A DNA stretch of 64,000 nt from Ferruginibacter sp. (GCA_028288705.1 JAQBNH010000014.1:124001-188000); one strand, 5' to 3'. Shown: positions 9,443 to 19,004, numbered from the stretch's first letter. Made by a program: numbers and translations. Notes: a model not told the origin generated them from the letters alone.

Positions 9443-10513
9443 GTGAAAAAGACAATCCTTCATTTTATTCATTCGCTTGGGCGTGGTGGCGCAGAAGTGA
9501 TGCTCGTGCGTACGTTGCAGGAGTTGAAGGAGTACCGCAATATTGTGGTTACCGTAAAAGATGATTACCGGTTTGGCGATGAACTGCAATGTGACGCACA
9601 TATCTGCCTGGAATTAAACAGTATTGCAGCGTTGCCGTTGGGTATCTTTAAATTAAAAAAGATCATCAGGGAGTATGACGTAGATCTTGTTCACACACAT
9701 CTTTACTGGCCAACAATTATCTCGCGCTTTGCTACACCGAGATCTCTTCCGCTGATTACAACGATACATGCCTTTATCGCCAGCTCGGTAGAATATACCC
9801 GTTGGTATATCCGCCTGATCGACAAGATCAGTTATCGCTGGCGCAGATCAGAGATCGTGGCTGTTGCCGCCGGAGCGCTGGATGATTACTTTAATTTCCT
9901 TCACCTGAAGCCATGGAAAAAACATGTGCTTTATACATTCGTCGACCTCGAAAAATTTCAACATCAAAAGCAACACGGCTTTCCGGCGAAGCCATTACGT
10001 TTGGTGAGTACAGGGGCATTACGCGTGCAAAAAAATTTCCCTTTTCTCATTCGCGCATTCGCGTTATTGCCCGCCGGCCAGGTGGAACTCGATATTTACG
10101 GGCGCGGGCCATTGCAACAGGAATTGCAGGATCTGGTAGACGAGAAAAAAGTACAGGTGAATCTGAAAGGAGAGATCAGGAATATAGAAGAACTATTGCC
10201 GCAGTACGACGCCTTCGTGCTGGCTTCAACATTTGAAGGGTTTTCGCTCGCCGTGCTCGAAGCTATGGCGGTGAAACTGCCGTTATTACTCAGTAATATT
10301 GCTTCGTTCAACGAACAGGCGGCTGACACTGCCCGTTATTTTAAACTGGACGATGAACAGAATCTTGCCAATAAGATCCTTGAATTGGTAGATGCCCCAG
10401 GCGAAAGCCTTCGCCTTTCAGATGCTGCATTTGATCGCGTGCAGTCGTGCTACACATTGCCTATTCATATGCAAAAGCTTCGGTGGATCTACAGTTCGGC
10501 ATTTAAAAACTAA
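9443..10513 (+). CDS. Glycosyltransferase family 4
   Basis: 356 aa with a GTG start 9 bp after the methyltransferase stop. FIHSLGRGGAEVMLVRTL is the GT4 N-terminal loop, VSTGALRVQKNFPFLIRAF the linker, and STFEGFSLAVLEAMAVKLPLLLSN the donor-binding region with the E-x7-E pair. Soluble and probably cytoplasmic. It is the last gene before a promoter at 10569 that seems to start a new unit with asnB. Confidence 0.9.
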   Translation: MKKTILHFIHSLGRGGAEVMLVRTLQELKEYRNIVVTVKDDYRFGDELQCDAHICLELNSIAALPLGIFKLKKIIREYDVDLVHTHLYWPTIISRFATPRSLPLITTIHAFIASSVEYTRWYIRLIDKISYRWRRSEIVAVAAGALDDYFNFLHLKPWKKHVLYTFVDLEKFQHQKQHGFPAKPLRLVSTGALRVQKNFPFLIRAFALLPAGQVELDIYGRGPLQQELQDLVDEKKVQVNLKGEIRNIEELLPQYDAFVLASTFEGFSLAVLEAMAVKLPLLLSNIASFNEQAADTARYFKLDDEQNLANKILELVDAPGESLRLSDAAFDRVQSCYTLPIHMQKLRWIYSSAFKN

Positions 10514-10568
10514 TTAGGGATCAGACGTTAATTTTTTTTAAAAAGCCTGACGCTTGGCGTTCTTTTGT

Positions 10569-10576
10569 TATTTTTG
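10569..10576 (+). promoter_or_regulatory. Bacteroidota -7 promoter element before asnB
   Basis: TATTTTTG matches TAnnTTTG exactly and lies 24 bp upstream of the ATG at 10600. The expected start near 10583 leaves a short leader. No convincing TTTG was found 19-21 bp upstream. Confidence 0.55.
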
Positions 10577-10599
10577 CGACTCAAAATAATTTCCAGTAC

Positions 10600-12504
10600 A
10601 TGTGCGGTATTTCAGGCTTCGTAGACTTTAAAAAAACAACATCCCAGGAGGTTTTAGAAAAAATGAACCGCATGATGCCGCACCGCGGTCCGGACGGCGA
10701 AGGATATGGTATCTATGACAATGCAAAGGCTACTGTTGCCCTTGGACATCGCCGGTTGAGTATCATCGATCTGTCGCCGGGCGGAAGTCAGCCGAAAACA
10801 CTGGATACGCTTCACATTACTTTCAACGGGGAGATTTATAATCACGTAGAAATCAGGATCGAACTGGAAAAAAAAGGCCATGTTTTTCATAGCCACAGTG
10901 ATACGGAAGTGATCCTGCATGCTTACCAGGAGTGGGGAAGTGAATGCCTGCAGCATTTTATCGGCATGTTTGCATTTGCGATCTACGACGAAGCAAAAAA
11001 TACATTGTTCACCTGCCGCGACAGGCCGGGTGTGAAGCCCTTTTTTTATTACTGGAAAGACGGGCTGTTTTTATTCGCATCGGAATTAAAGGCGATCATC
11101 CAGCACCCGGAATTTACAAAAGAAATTGATCTCAATGCTGCAGCTGCGTATATGCAGTATGGTTATGTACCAACGCCGCATTGTATTTTCAAAAACACGC
11201 ATAAACTAAAGCCTGGCCATTTCCTGGAACTGGACCTCGCCACAGCAACTTACACAACCACGCAATACTGGAATGTTTATGACGGTTACAATAAGCCAAC
11301 TTTAAAAATTGATCTGCCGGAAGCGCTGGAAGAAACGGAGAAACTACTGGTGAATGCTTTTCAGTATCGCATGGTAAGTGATGTGCCCGTTGGTGTTTTC
11401 CTGAGCGGTGGTTACGACAGCAGTTGTGTAACGGCCTTGCTGCAGAAGAACAATACAGAAAAAATAAAAACATTCACGATCGGCGTTCCGGATGCGGGTT
11501 TGAACGAAGCGCCTTACGCAAAAGATATTGCCACTCATTTAGGCACTGATCATACAGAATATTATTGTACAGAAAAAGAAGCCCTCGAGATCATCCCGGA
11601 ATTGTCTTTTTTTTACGATGAGCCTTTTGCTGATAGCAGCGCGATCCCCACATCGCTGGTGAGTAAGATTGCCCGTGAGAAAGTCACGGTGGCGCTATCT
11701 GCTGATGGCGGCGATGAAGTATTCGCAGGCTACAACCGGTACGATTACGTGATGAACTACGGTAAACGGTTACAATCAATTCCCGGTTTTATTCGCAAAA
11801 GCGCGGCTGCATTGATGAATACGGTGCCGGCACAAGCGATCCCGGTACTTAACAAAAAGCAATTCTTCAGCAACCGTTATGAAAAAATGAAGTCGCTCTT
11901 GAAAGATCCGCGCGAGAAAAATATTTTATTGACGCTGACCAAGCAGATGAATGAAGGCAATATTGCTGATTTGTTTCAACAGCCTGTCGGTGGTTTGATT
12001 ACGGGTTTCGATAGTGAAGAACTGAAGCCGGATGCCCATTCCACGCTCGGTTATATCATGGCGATCGATTACCAAACTTATTTGCTCGATGATATTTTGC
12101 AGAAAGTTGATCGCGCGGGGATGAGTGTAAGTCTCGAAGGACGGGAGCCGTTCCTGGATCATCGCATCATTGATTGGGCGGCACAGTTGCCAATGGATTA
12201 TAAATACAACAATGGCAATAAGAAATTTATTCTGAAAGAGATCGTACACAAATATCTTCCTAAAGAAATGATGGACCGCCCGAAGATGGGCTTTGGAATT
12301 CCATTAGGCGATTGGTTAAGCACGGAATTGAAGTCGTACGTAGATACGTATCTTGATGAAGCATTTATTACAAAACAAGGTATCTTTAACAATACCGAGA
12401 TCCAGCGTATCCGGAATTCATTTTACGTGAATAAAGAAGAGCGCGCAGAAAAGATCTGGAGCCTGCTGATGTTCCAGATGTGGTACGACAGGTGGATGAA
12501 CTAA
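10600..12504 (+). CDS. asnB: Asparagine synthetase (glutamine-hydrolysing)
   Basis: 634 aa. The start is fixed by MCGI, because the catalytic N-terminal nucleophile Cys2 must follow Met1. The class II glutaminase domain covers about residues 1-200 (HRGPDGEG, HRRLSIIDLS, FNGEIYNH). The synthetase domain has the ATP pyrophosphatase loop LSGGYDSS, then ADGGDEVFAGYNRY and GREPFLDH. Length is normal. It transfers glutamine amide nitrogen to a carboxylate through an adenylated intermediate. In this context the acceptor may be a uronic acid or a lipid-linked sugar instead of aspartate; three such genes in one locus favour that view. Confidence 0.93.
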   Translation: MCGISGFVDFKKTTSQEVLEKMNRMMPHRGPDGEGYGIYDNAKATVALGHRRLSIIDLSPGGSQPKTLDTLHITFNGEIYNHVEIRIELEKKGHVFHSHSDTEVILHAYQEWGSECLQHFIGMFAFAIYDEAKNTLFTCRDRPGVKPFFYYWKDGLFLFASELKAIIQHPEFTKEIDLNAAAAYMQYGYVPTPHCIFKNTHKLKPGHFLELDLATATYTTTQYWNVYDGYNKPTLKIDLPEALEETEKLLVNAFQYRMVSDVPVGVFLSGGYDSSCVTALLQKNNTEKIKTFTIGVPDAGLNEAPYAKDIATHLGTDHTEYYCTEKEALEIIPELSFFYDEPFADSSAIPTSLVSKIAREKVTVALSADGGDEVFAGYNRYDYVMNYGKRLQSIPGFIRKSAAALMNTVPAQAIPVLNKKQFFSNRYEKMKSLLKDPREKNILLTLTKQMNEGNIADLFQQPVGGLITGFDSEELKPDAHSTLGYIMAIDYQTYLLDDILQKVDRAGMSVSLEGREPFLDHRIIDWAAQLPMDYKYNNGNKKFILKEIVHKYLPKEMMDRPKMGFGIPLGDWLSTELKSYVDTYLDEAFITKQGIFNNTEIQRIRNSFYVNKEERAEKIWSLLMFQMWYDRWMN

Positions 12505-12521
12505 CCGGTAGATAACCAACC

Positions 12522-13466
12522 ATGCTTTTTTTTTCAAAACATGAAAGTGCGATCTTCCTCTTTCACCGGGTATTGCCTGAACGCGACCCGATGTGGGATC
12601 CTACAGATCCTGCATTGTTTGAAAGATCGCTAAAATACATCTCCAAAAATTTTCATCCTGTTTCGCTGGATGAAGTGATCGCCAATAAATCGGCATATCG
12701 GTCAAAGCCGCTTGCAGCGATCACCTTCGATGATGGCTACCGCGATTTCATCGACTATTCTCTTCCAATTTTACAAAGGCAAAAGCTGACTGCCTCCATG
12801 TTTATCGTCACGGATTGTATTGAAAAAAATATTCCCGTTTGGACATACATTTTTGATCAGCTTTTCTTCCAGACCAATCAACTGGTTTTAACCGGGATTA
12901 ATGAACAAGGCGTTACTGATGCATCAAGCCGGGTGATTTGGGCGCACAAATCGGCCCGCATGGCTTTTGGGAAGAAATTAAAGCAGGCAATAAAATACAT
13001 TCCTTCAGCGCAGCGTGATGCCGTCATCCGTGAAGTAAATCGCAATTTTAAGGACGTTGTGTTGCCGGCAAACCTGATGATGAGTTGGCAGGATATTAAG
13101 GATATTCATGCTGCCGGGATCCAGGTCGGGGCACATTCAGTAACCCATCCTACACTGGATACTATTGAGGCCGAAGAAACGTTATATGCTGAGTTAAAAG
13201 AGTCGAAAGATAGCATTTTGGACAACAGCGGCATTGTTGCGGACATTTTTTCCTACCCCAATGGAAGCTATAATCAACAGGTAATTGAACAAACAAAAAA
13301 GGCGGGTTATCGTGCAGCTTTGGCCGTTCACAAAAAGCCCTTTCATCACTTAAAAGACGATCCTTACGCTATATCGAGGATTGAATTATACAATGAGTCG
13401 TGGATGAAAACGAAAGCCAGTTTAAATGGAATGACAAGTTTTGCAAAGAAGATGTTAGGTCGGTAA
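12522..13466 (+). CDS. Polysaccharide deacetylase (NodB/CE4-like)
   Basis: 314 aa, 18 bp after asnB. The CE4 motif 1 is ITFDDGYRDF with the catalytic Asp-Asp pair, and motif 2 is GAHSVTHPTLD with the metal-binding H-x3-H. FSYPNGSYN matches motif 3. The family removes N- or O-acetyl groups from sugars with a divalent metal. No signal peptide is visible, so it probably acts on a cytoplasmic lipid-linked or nucleotide-linked intermediate. It is one of two deacetylases in this locus (the other at 15771). Confidence 0.9.
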   Translation: MLFFSKHESAIFLFHRVLPERDPMWDPTDPALFERSLKYISKNFHPVSLDEVIANKSAYRSKPLAAITFDDGYRDFIDYSLPILQRQKLTASMFIVTDCIEKNIPVWTYIFDQLFFQTNQLVLTGINEQGVTDASSRVIWAHKSARMAFGKKLKQAIKYIPSAQRDAVIREVNRNFKDVVLPANLMMSWQDIKDIHAAGIQVGAHSVTHPTLDTIEAEETLYAELKESKDSILDNSGIVADIFSYPNGSYNQQVIEQTKKAGYRAALAVHKKPFHHLKDDPYAISRIELYNESWMKTKASLNGMTSFAKKMLGR

Positions 13467-13508
13467 AAAAGATCAGCATAATACATATCCGCTCACTAAA
13501 CAACACAG

Positions 13509-14480
13509 ATGGAACCCTACCGGATTGAAAAAATTGGCAAAGAAAATTTCCAGCTCCTGCTTCCTTTAATGAAGGATTGTTTTGGGATGGATGTAGATAC
13601 CGCTTATTTTGAATGGAAGTATACAGCCAATCCCGCCGGCAGTTTTATCGGTTTTATCGCGATTGATAATTCCACCAATGAAGTTGGCGCATCCTACAAT
13701 GTAATACCACAAAGGCTATTAATCGATGGAAAGGAAAGCGTGGTGTATCAATCCTGCGACACGATGACACATTCTGCGCATCGCAGGAGAGGGCTGTTCA
13801 AGATGCTGGCTTTGGAATGTTACCGGCAATTACGGGAAGAAAATAAATTATTCGTGATCGGTTATGGCGGCGCAGATTCTACGCCAGGATTTATAAAGTT
13901 TGGCTGGAGGCATGTTACTGACTTCCGTTACAGTTTTAAACTCAGGTTATTTTGCCGGCTTTCTTTGCCAGGTAAATCTGCCGCACAACACTTTTTCATT
14001 GGATTTAATGAAAAAAAATTACGTGAAGTGATTGATACAATTCCCGGAACAAATGCTATTCATTCTCAACGTACAGCAGCTCATATCGCCTGGCGGATAG
14101 CAAACCCGCGGTTTAATTATGAAATGGTTTTGTTCGACGATCAAAATGGCCATATTGGGTATATCATTTATTATGTTACGAATAATAAGTTGTTGATATT
14201 CGATTTTATTTTCAATGGCAACAAAAGCCGGCAGGCATTAATCGGTTATGTGAGCAGGGAAGTCGTGAAGAAAAAATACCAGGGATTGATCGCGATCTGC
14301 CAGGAAAATGGCTGGCAGGAAAAGGCGCTGGCAAAAAACAATTTTATGCGCAATCCTTTTAAAAAAGGTCCCCTCTCTGAACGTACGCCCTTTATTTTTT
14401 ATGCTGAAGACGGGCCTATGGAAAAATATAACAATTCCTGTCAATGGGAGATGACAGCTTATGATCATGACGCACTTTAA
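13509..14480 (+). CDS. GNAT-fold N-acyltransferase
   Basis: 323 aa. The N-terminal part reads as a GNAT domain: VVYQSCDTMTHSAHRRRGLFKMLALEC contains the acyl-CoA pyrophosphate-binding R-x-x-G-x pattern (RRRGLF), and it is followed by FVIGYGGADSTPGFIKFGW. The C-terminal half has a second, GNAT-like region without a clear motif. It lies between a deacetylase and a GT4, so acyl transfer to an amino sugar freed by deacetylation is a reasonable idea but not shown. No membrane segments. Confidence 0.75.
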   Translation: MEPYRIEKIGKENFQLLLPLMKDCFGMDVDTAYFEWKYTANPAGSFIGFIAIDNSTNEVGASYNVIPQRLLIDGKESVVYQSCDTMTHSAHRRRGLFKMLALECYRQLREENKLFVIGYGGADSTPGFIKFGWRHVTDFRYSFKLRLFCRLSLPGKSAAQHFFIGFNEKKLREVIDTIPGTNAIHSQRTAAHIAWRIANPRFNYEMVLFDDQNGHIGYIIYYVTNNKLLIFDFIFNGNKSRQALIGYVSREVVKKKYQGLIAICQENGWQEKALAKNNFMRNPFKKGPLSERTPFIFYAEDGPMEKYNNSCQWEMTAYDHDAL

Positions 14481-14498
14481 TGCGTTGATAATTACATT

Positions 14499-15746
14499 AT
14501 GCAACAAGTTCCTCCGAAAAATATATTGTTTATTTCCTATGATGGGATGACGGATCCACTCGGACAAAGCCAGGTGATTCCCTACCTCGCGGGGCTGACA
14601 AAATATGGTTATCGCTTTACGATTTTGAGTTGCGACAAACCTGCCAAATATGCTTCCGGAAAGGATTACGTGGAAAAATTGCTGCTGCCGTATCCAATCA
14701 AATGGCACAGTATTCCTTATCATAAAAGTCCACCGGTGCTGTCTGCAGTATATGATATGATGCAGCTGAAAAAGCTCATCAGGACCTTGCAAAAAGAAGA
14801 GGTGTTTGATATGGTGCATACAAGGCCTGGCGTTCCTACCTTGCTGGCGCTTTGGATGAAGAAAAAATACGGAACCAAATTTTTCAATGATATCAGGGGT
14901 TTTTGGGCAGATGAACGTGTTGACGGTGGGATGTGGAATCTAAAGAACCCGTTGTTTAAAAAGATTTACAGCTTTTTTAAAAATCACGAGAACGAATGCA
15001 TCCGGCTTGCTGATCATAACAACTGCCTGACCTTTGCCGCCAAAAAAGAAATACAGTCTTGGCCGCAAATTCCTAACCAGCCGGTTCCGATTGACGTTAT
15101 TCCCTGCAGTGCTGATCTTAATCTTTTTGATCCTGCTAAAATTGATCCTGCGCAAAAGGAAATTTTTCGCAGGAAGTTAGGCATTGAAAAAACTGATCTA
15201 ATTATTTCTTATTTGGGTTCAATTGGTGGCTGGTATTTAACCGATGATATGTTGCGATTTTGTAAACAAATCGCTGATCGTATCCCTGCTGCTAAGTTTC
15301 TGTTTATTTCACCGCATCGCCACGAACAAATCCTGGCAGCAGCGGCTAAGTATCATTTGCCGGAACAGCGCATCCTTACAACGCATGCCGCAAGGCATGA
15401 AGTGCCTGTGCTATTATCTTTCAGCGATTATTCCATTTTCTTTATCAAGCCCTGTTATTCAAAAATCTCCTCCTCTCCTACAAAGCATGGAGAGATTATG
15501 GCCATGGGAATTCCGGTGATTACCAATAGTGGAGTTGGTGACGTGAAAGAGATCGTAGAGAAATACAATGCCGGCTTTGTGCTCGATGATTTTTCGGACG
15601 AAAGCTATTTACAAGTAATCGAAAAATTGAAAAATGACGTACATTTGGACGCGTTAAAAATTCGCGCTGGTGCGCGGGAATTCTATTCTTTAAGTAATGC
15701 CGTAGAACTGTACAAAAAGGGATACGACAAGGTGTTGCGTTCTTAA
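14499..15746 (+). CDS. Glycosyltransferase, GT4-like
   Basis: 415 aa. The N-terminus, ILFISYDGMTDPLGQSQVIPYL, is a familiar start for GT4 proteins of polysaccharide loci. The C-terminal part has SSSPTKHGEIMAMGIPVITNSGVGDVKEIVE, the donor-site region. It is predicted soluble and cytoplasmic. It starts 19 bp after the acyltransferase gene and is followed 25 bp later by the second deacetylase, so it belongs to the same unit. Donor unknown. Confidence 0.87.
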   Translation: MQQVPPKNILFISYDGMTDPLGQSQVIPYLAGLTKYGYRFTILSCDKPAKYASGKDYVEKLLLPYPIKWHSIPYHKSPPVLSAVYDMMQLKKLIRTLQKEEVFDMVHTRPGVPTLLALWMKKKYGTKFFNDIRGFWADERVDGGMWNLKNPLFKKIYSFFKNHENECIRLADHNNCLTFAAKKEIQSWPQIPNQPVPIDVIPCSADLNLFDPAKIDPAQKEIFRRKLGIEKTDLIISYLGSIGGWYLTDDMLRFCKQIADRIPAAKFLFISPHRHEQILAAAAKYHLPEQRILTTHAARHEVPVLLSFSDYSIFFIKPCYSKISSSPTKHGEIMAMGIPVITNSGVGDVKEIVEKYNAGFVLDDFSDESYLQVIEKLKNDVHLDALKIRAGAREFYSLSNAVELYKKGYDKVLRS

Positions 15747-15770
15747 TATTACATTAAAATATAAATTGGT

Positions 15771-16772
15771 ATGGTGAGTACTGGAGGAAATTTTGTTATT
15801 TCTCTCGATTTTGAAATTAAATGGGGTGTGCGTATCATTGATCAAAAGGCATTAGATTCCTATAAACAAAACCTGCTGGGTGTTCAGCAGGTTATTCCAA
15901 AAACACTGGAAATTTTTAATCGCTTCGGTATTAAAGGCACTTTCGCTATTGTGGGATTTCTGTTTTTTGAAACCAAGGAGGAGTTGCTAAATCATTTGCC
16001 AGAGAATCAACCTCAGTACCGCAATCCAACGATGTCGCCATACGGCGCATACATTGAGGTAGAGTTAGGTTCCAGTCAAAAAGATGATCCCTACCATTTT
16101 GCCCCGCATTTAATAGAGATGATACGCCAGGCGCCAGGGCAGGAAATTGGTACGCATACCTTCTCCCATTATTTTTGTTTGGAGGAAGGTCAGACAATAG
16201 ATTCATTTAGTGATGATATAAAGGCTGCTATCGCGGTGGCTGGTAAATATGGTTTAAAAACAACTTCAATCATTTTTCCGCGCAATCAGTTCAATGAATC
16301 CTATCTGCAGGTATGTGCCGACTTGGGAATTATTACCTACCGCAATAATGAACATTCGTGGTTATATGCGCCAAGGAATAGTGAAGAAGAAACCTTGTTC
16401 AGGCGCTCGTTGCGACTGGTAGATTCTTACTTAAATATTACCGGGCATCATTGCTATAACAACGACTATATGTCCGCCTCAACACCGGTTAATATCCCAA
16501 GCAGCCGGTTCTTGCGTCCATATCCCGCCAAACTTAAAACCCTGGAGTGGCTACGTTTACGCAGAATTAAACGGGGTATGACACATGCGGCGAAAAATGG
16601 CCTTACTTATCATCTTTGGTGGCATCCGCATAATTTCGGCATCAATCAAAGAGAAAACTTTTCTTTTTTAGAAGCTATCCTGGATCATTATAAAGATTTG
16701 GAAAAAAAATATGGGTTTACCAGCATAACCATGACGGATCTTGCAAAACAATTGCTCAATCATGGAACATAA
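15771..16772 (+). CDS. Polysaccharide deacetylase family protein
   Basis: 333 aa. The CE4-like core is FVISLDFEIKWG at the N-terminus (in place of the usual TFDDG, with Asp and Glu in the active-site strand) and EIGTHTFSHYFC with the H-x3-H metal pair. The C-terminal THAAKNGLTYHLWWHPHNFG provides further histidines. This DxE variant is common in deacetylases of O-antigen and exopolysaccharide clusters. Its end overlaps the start of the formyltransferase gene by 11 bp, suggesting translational coupling: deacetylation could expose the amine that is then formylated. Confidence 0.87.
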   Translation: MVSTGGNFVISLDFEIKWGVRIIDQKALDSYKQNLLGVQQVIPKTLEIFNRFGIKGTFAIVGFLFFETKEELLNHLPENQPQYRNPTMSPYGAYIEVELGSSQKDDPYHFAPHLIEMIRQAPGQEIGTHTFSHYFCLEEGQTIDSFSDDIKAAIAVAGKYGLKTTSIIFPRNQFNESYLQVCADLGIITYRNNEHSWLYAPRNSEEETLFRRSLRLVDSYLNITGHHCYNNDYMSASTPVNIPSSRFLRPYPAKLKTLEWLRLRRIKRGMTHAAKNGLTYHLWWHPHNFGINQRENFSFLEAILDHYKDLEKKYGFTSITMTDLAKQLLNHGT

Positions 16773-17532
16773 AACGATCGTACTGCTTGCTGTTGATTGC
16801 CTGCCAACGCGCGCGGTGTATCATGCGGTTGATAAACGTTTTGGCGTTCATAAGGTGATATTGGAAGAAAAGGAAAGCACGAAAGTCTTTATCAAACGCA
16901 GGATAAAACGACTGGGTTTTCTTAAAGTTGCCGGCCAGGCAATTTTCCAGGTGTTGGTTGTGCCTTTTCTGAACCGTTCGTCAGCTGACCGGGTTGCGCA
17001 AATCATCGCCGAAAATAAATTAAACACTGCTCCTATCCCGTCTGAAAAAATTATTCAAACGCTGTCCATCAATGATGCGTACGTAATTGAAGCTTTACAA
17101 CAGATGAAGCCGGACCTGGTGATTGTGAACGGTACACGGATTATTTCAAAAAAAGTATTGGCAGCAGTTTCTTGTCCTTTTATCAATATGCATGTCGGTA
17201 TTACGCCTATGTATCGCGGCGTACATGGTGGCTACTGGGCATTGGCAAATAATGATGCAGAAAATTGTGGCGTCACCATTCACCTTGTTGATGCCGGCAT
17301 TGATACAGGGAAAGTATTATACCAGCAAAAGATCAGTGTGAGTCCGGAAGATAATTTCAGCAGTTATCCCGTACTGCAATTTGCAGCAGGGGTGTCACTC
17401 ATCCTGAAGGCAGTGGAAGATGCACTTACAAACAATCTTCGTCCATACCAAAGCATTGGCGGCTCAAAACTGTGGTATCATCCCACCATCGGCGAGTATT
17501 TAGTGAATCGTTTTTCTAAGCGGGTGAAATAG
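16762..17532 (+). CDS. Formyltransferase family protein, probable sugar N-formyltransferase
   Basis: 256 aa from the ATG at 16762, which overlaps the deacetylase end. The formyl-transferase catalytic triad is present with the right spacing: Asn142 and His144 in INMHVGITPMYRG, and Asp181 in DAGIDTG (compare Asn106, His108, Asp144 of E. coli Fmt). The Fmt C-terminal tRNA-binding domain is absent, so it is not a methionyl-tRNA formyltransferase. It probably transfers formyl from N10-formyl-tetrahydrofolate to an amino sugar. The coupled deacetylase and the nearby GTs support that. Its last 17 bp overlap the end of the convergent membrane-protein gene. Confidence 0.85.
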   Translation: MEHKTIVLLAVDCLPTRAVYHAVDKRFGVHKVILEEKESTKVFIKRRIKRLGFLKVAGQAIFQVLVVPFLNRSSADRVAQIIAENKLNTAPIPSEKIIQTLSINDAYVIEALQQMKPDLVIVNGTRIISKKVLAAVSCPFINMHVGITPMYRGVHGGYWALANNDAENCGVTIHLVDAGIDTGKVLYQQKISVSPEDNFSSYPVLQFAAGVSLILKAVEDALTNNLRPYQSIGGSKLWYHPTIGEYLVNRFSKRVK

Positions 17533-18889
17533 GAGGCAAAGGGCTTTCTGTGATTGTCTTTTCACTTTGCAGTCCCACCTTTTTCAGTTTTTTATTAAAG
17601 TATAAAATAAAAAACATCGATACCAGGTAGAAGGGAATCGCCGGAATTTTATAGCGGATCAGTGTGCCAAAATTTAAAGTTGTTGCCCCAACGAACAAGG
17701 CGAACACCAGTGAAAAACAAAAGCAATACAACACGATCGGTTTTTGCAAGATGGTCAGCAGGAATTTCTTCGGGCCGACACGTACGAATACGAACAGCGT
17801 AAATAGCATAATGGCAAGGCTCTCAAAAGAAGTGAGCAGTGTAGATATTTTCTTTGATTCCCAGATATAAGGCCGGAACAATGTAGCCACGATAGCTGCA
17901 GGCGCAAGCTTGGCAAGGCTCCCAACACTTCCATCGAATTCGACGCCTAGGGAAAAATAGGATCCTTCAGATCGGCCGCCCTGCTTTTGATAGCTGGATT
18001 GATAACTGGAAACACTCTCCGTCAGTCCTTCTGCGGCAAAACCGCCGAGTGCGCCCTGTAACGAACTGGCCACCGTTACAAAAGAGAAAATACTGCCCAC
18101 CACGAAACATAGGATGATCACGACTTTCACCGCTTTATTCTGGATGAGCGTCACATTCTTTAGAATTAAATATAAGGCGAACATCGGCAGATAAGAAACG
18201 ATAATATAGATCTTGATAACTGTTAGCAGGTATCCAACGATCAGCAATGTGAGGATATGCCGCGCGAAATGATCCTTCTGATAAAATAGATGAAAAGCGG
18301 CGTAGGTAAACCAACCCAATGCGCCGATACTGATCGGATCTTTCATCATGCCCGAACTCCAAAAAACAAAAGTGGGCAGGTACAACAACGAGATCGCGAA
18401 TTGCTTATGCAACTGTGGATATTGTTCATAAAAGAACCGGAACAACCGCCAGATCCCGGTGAAGGCAAACATGGCAAAAAAGAGGTTGATCGCCATGAAT
18501 TTTCCAAAAGTAAAAAAGCAAAAAATTGCTACGATGCGGATCACCATGAAATTACTTTCGTCTGCAAAATAGCCTGCATTTCCCTGGGCACTCACAAGCC
18601 CGTGATCAAAGCTTGCGCCGGGATTAAACAACAGATCCAGGTGCGCTGGGTCCTGCAGGATCAACTGGTATAAATGATGTCCTTCCGGGAAAAACAGCGC
18701 AACTGTATCGCCAGGCTGTATGTATAACTGGAATATCGAAAATAAAAAAGAGGCAAATACTTTTACGATAAACGTTGTGCGATGATAAGAGCGCAACATC
18801 GGGTTCGTGTATTTTTTCCTGGTGCGCGAAAATATAAATCCAAAAATCCCCACGTAGATAAAGAACATGAAGAAATCAAAAAATGTCAT
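17516..18889 (-). CDS. Polytopic membrane protein, candidate polysaccharide polymerase, paralog of 2761-4083
   Basis: 457 aa with about ten hydrophobic segments and a charged C-terminal tail. It shares the C-terminal signature NFGTLIRYKIPAIPFYLV and other stretches (FESLAIMLFTL, ATLFRPYIWESKKI) with the protein at 2761-4083, and both are the only minus-strand genes of the locus. I do not recognise a named family. Topology and context suggest a Wzy-like polymerase or a related chain-assembly protein. A perfect TAAATTTG element (18931-18938, minus strand) precedes it. The gene end overlaps the formyltransferase end by 17 bp. Confidence 0.7.
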   Translation of the reverse strand: MTFFDFFMFFIYVGIFGFIFSRTRKKYTNPMLRSYHRTTFIVKVFASFLFSIFQLYIQPGDTVALFFPEGHHLYQLILQDPAHLDLLFNPGASFDHGLVSAQGNAGYFADESNFMVIRIVAIFCFFTFGKFMAINLFFAMFAFTGIWRLFRFFYEQYPQLHKQFAISLLYLPTFVFWSSGMMKDPISIGALGWFTYAAFHLFYQKDHFARHILTLLIVGYLLTVIKIYIIVSYLPMFALYLILKNVTLIQNKAVKVVIILCFVVGSIFSFVTVASSLQGALGGFAAEGLTESVSSYQSSYQKQGGRSEGSYFSLGVEFDGSVGSLAKLAPAAIVATLFRPYIWESKKISTLLTSFESLAIMLFTLFVFVRVGPKKFLLTILQKPIVLYCFCFSLVFALFVGATTLNFGTLIRYKIPAIPFYLVSMFFILYFNKKLKKVGLQSEKTITESPLPPISPA

Positions 18890-18930
18890 GGGGATAGTAA
18901 TATTTGAATTGGATCGTTGTGCTGTGCAAA

Positions 18931-18938
18931 CAAATTTA
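18931..18938 (-). promoter_or_regulatory. Bacteroidota -7 promoter element for the minus-strand membrane protein
   Basis: On the minus strand this reads TAAATTTG, an exact TAnnTTTG match, 41 bp upstream of the ATG at 18889. It lies in the divergent gap shared with the next asparagine-synthetase gene. No TTTG at the usual -33 distance was found. Confidence 0.5.
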
Positions 18939-19004
18939 TCTTAAAAAACAATCTTTATTTAAATAATATCAAGTTATTTTGTTTTCCTAAAATTGATACA
19001 GCGA

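Noticed and set aside
14238-14819. 193-codon minus-strand frame across two polysaccharide genes
   Set aside because: It spans the end of the GNAT gene and the start of a GT4 gene in antisense, with unstructured His/Phe-rich composition.
16762-17532. Methionyl-tRNA formyltransferase
   Set aside because: The catalytic triad is present but the C-terminal tRNA-binding domain is missing and the gene is coupled to a sugar deacetylase.
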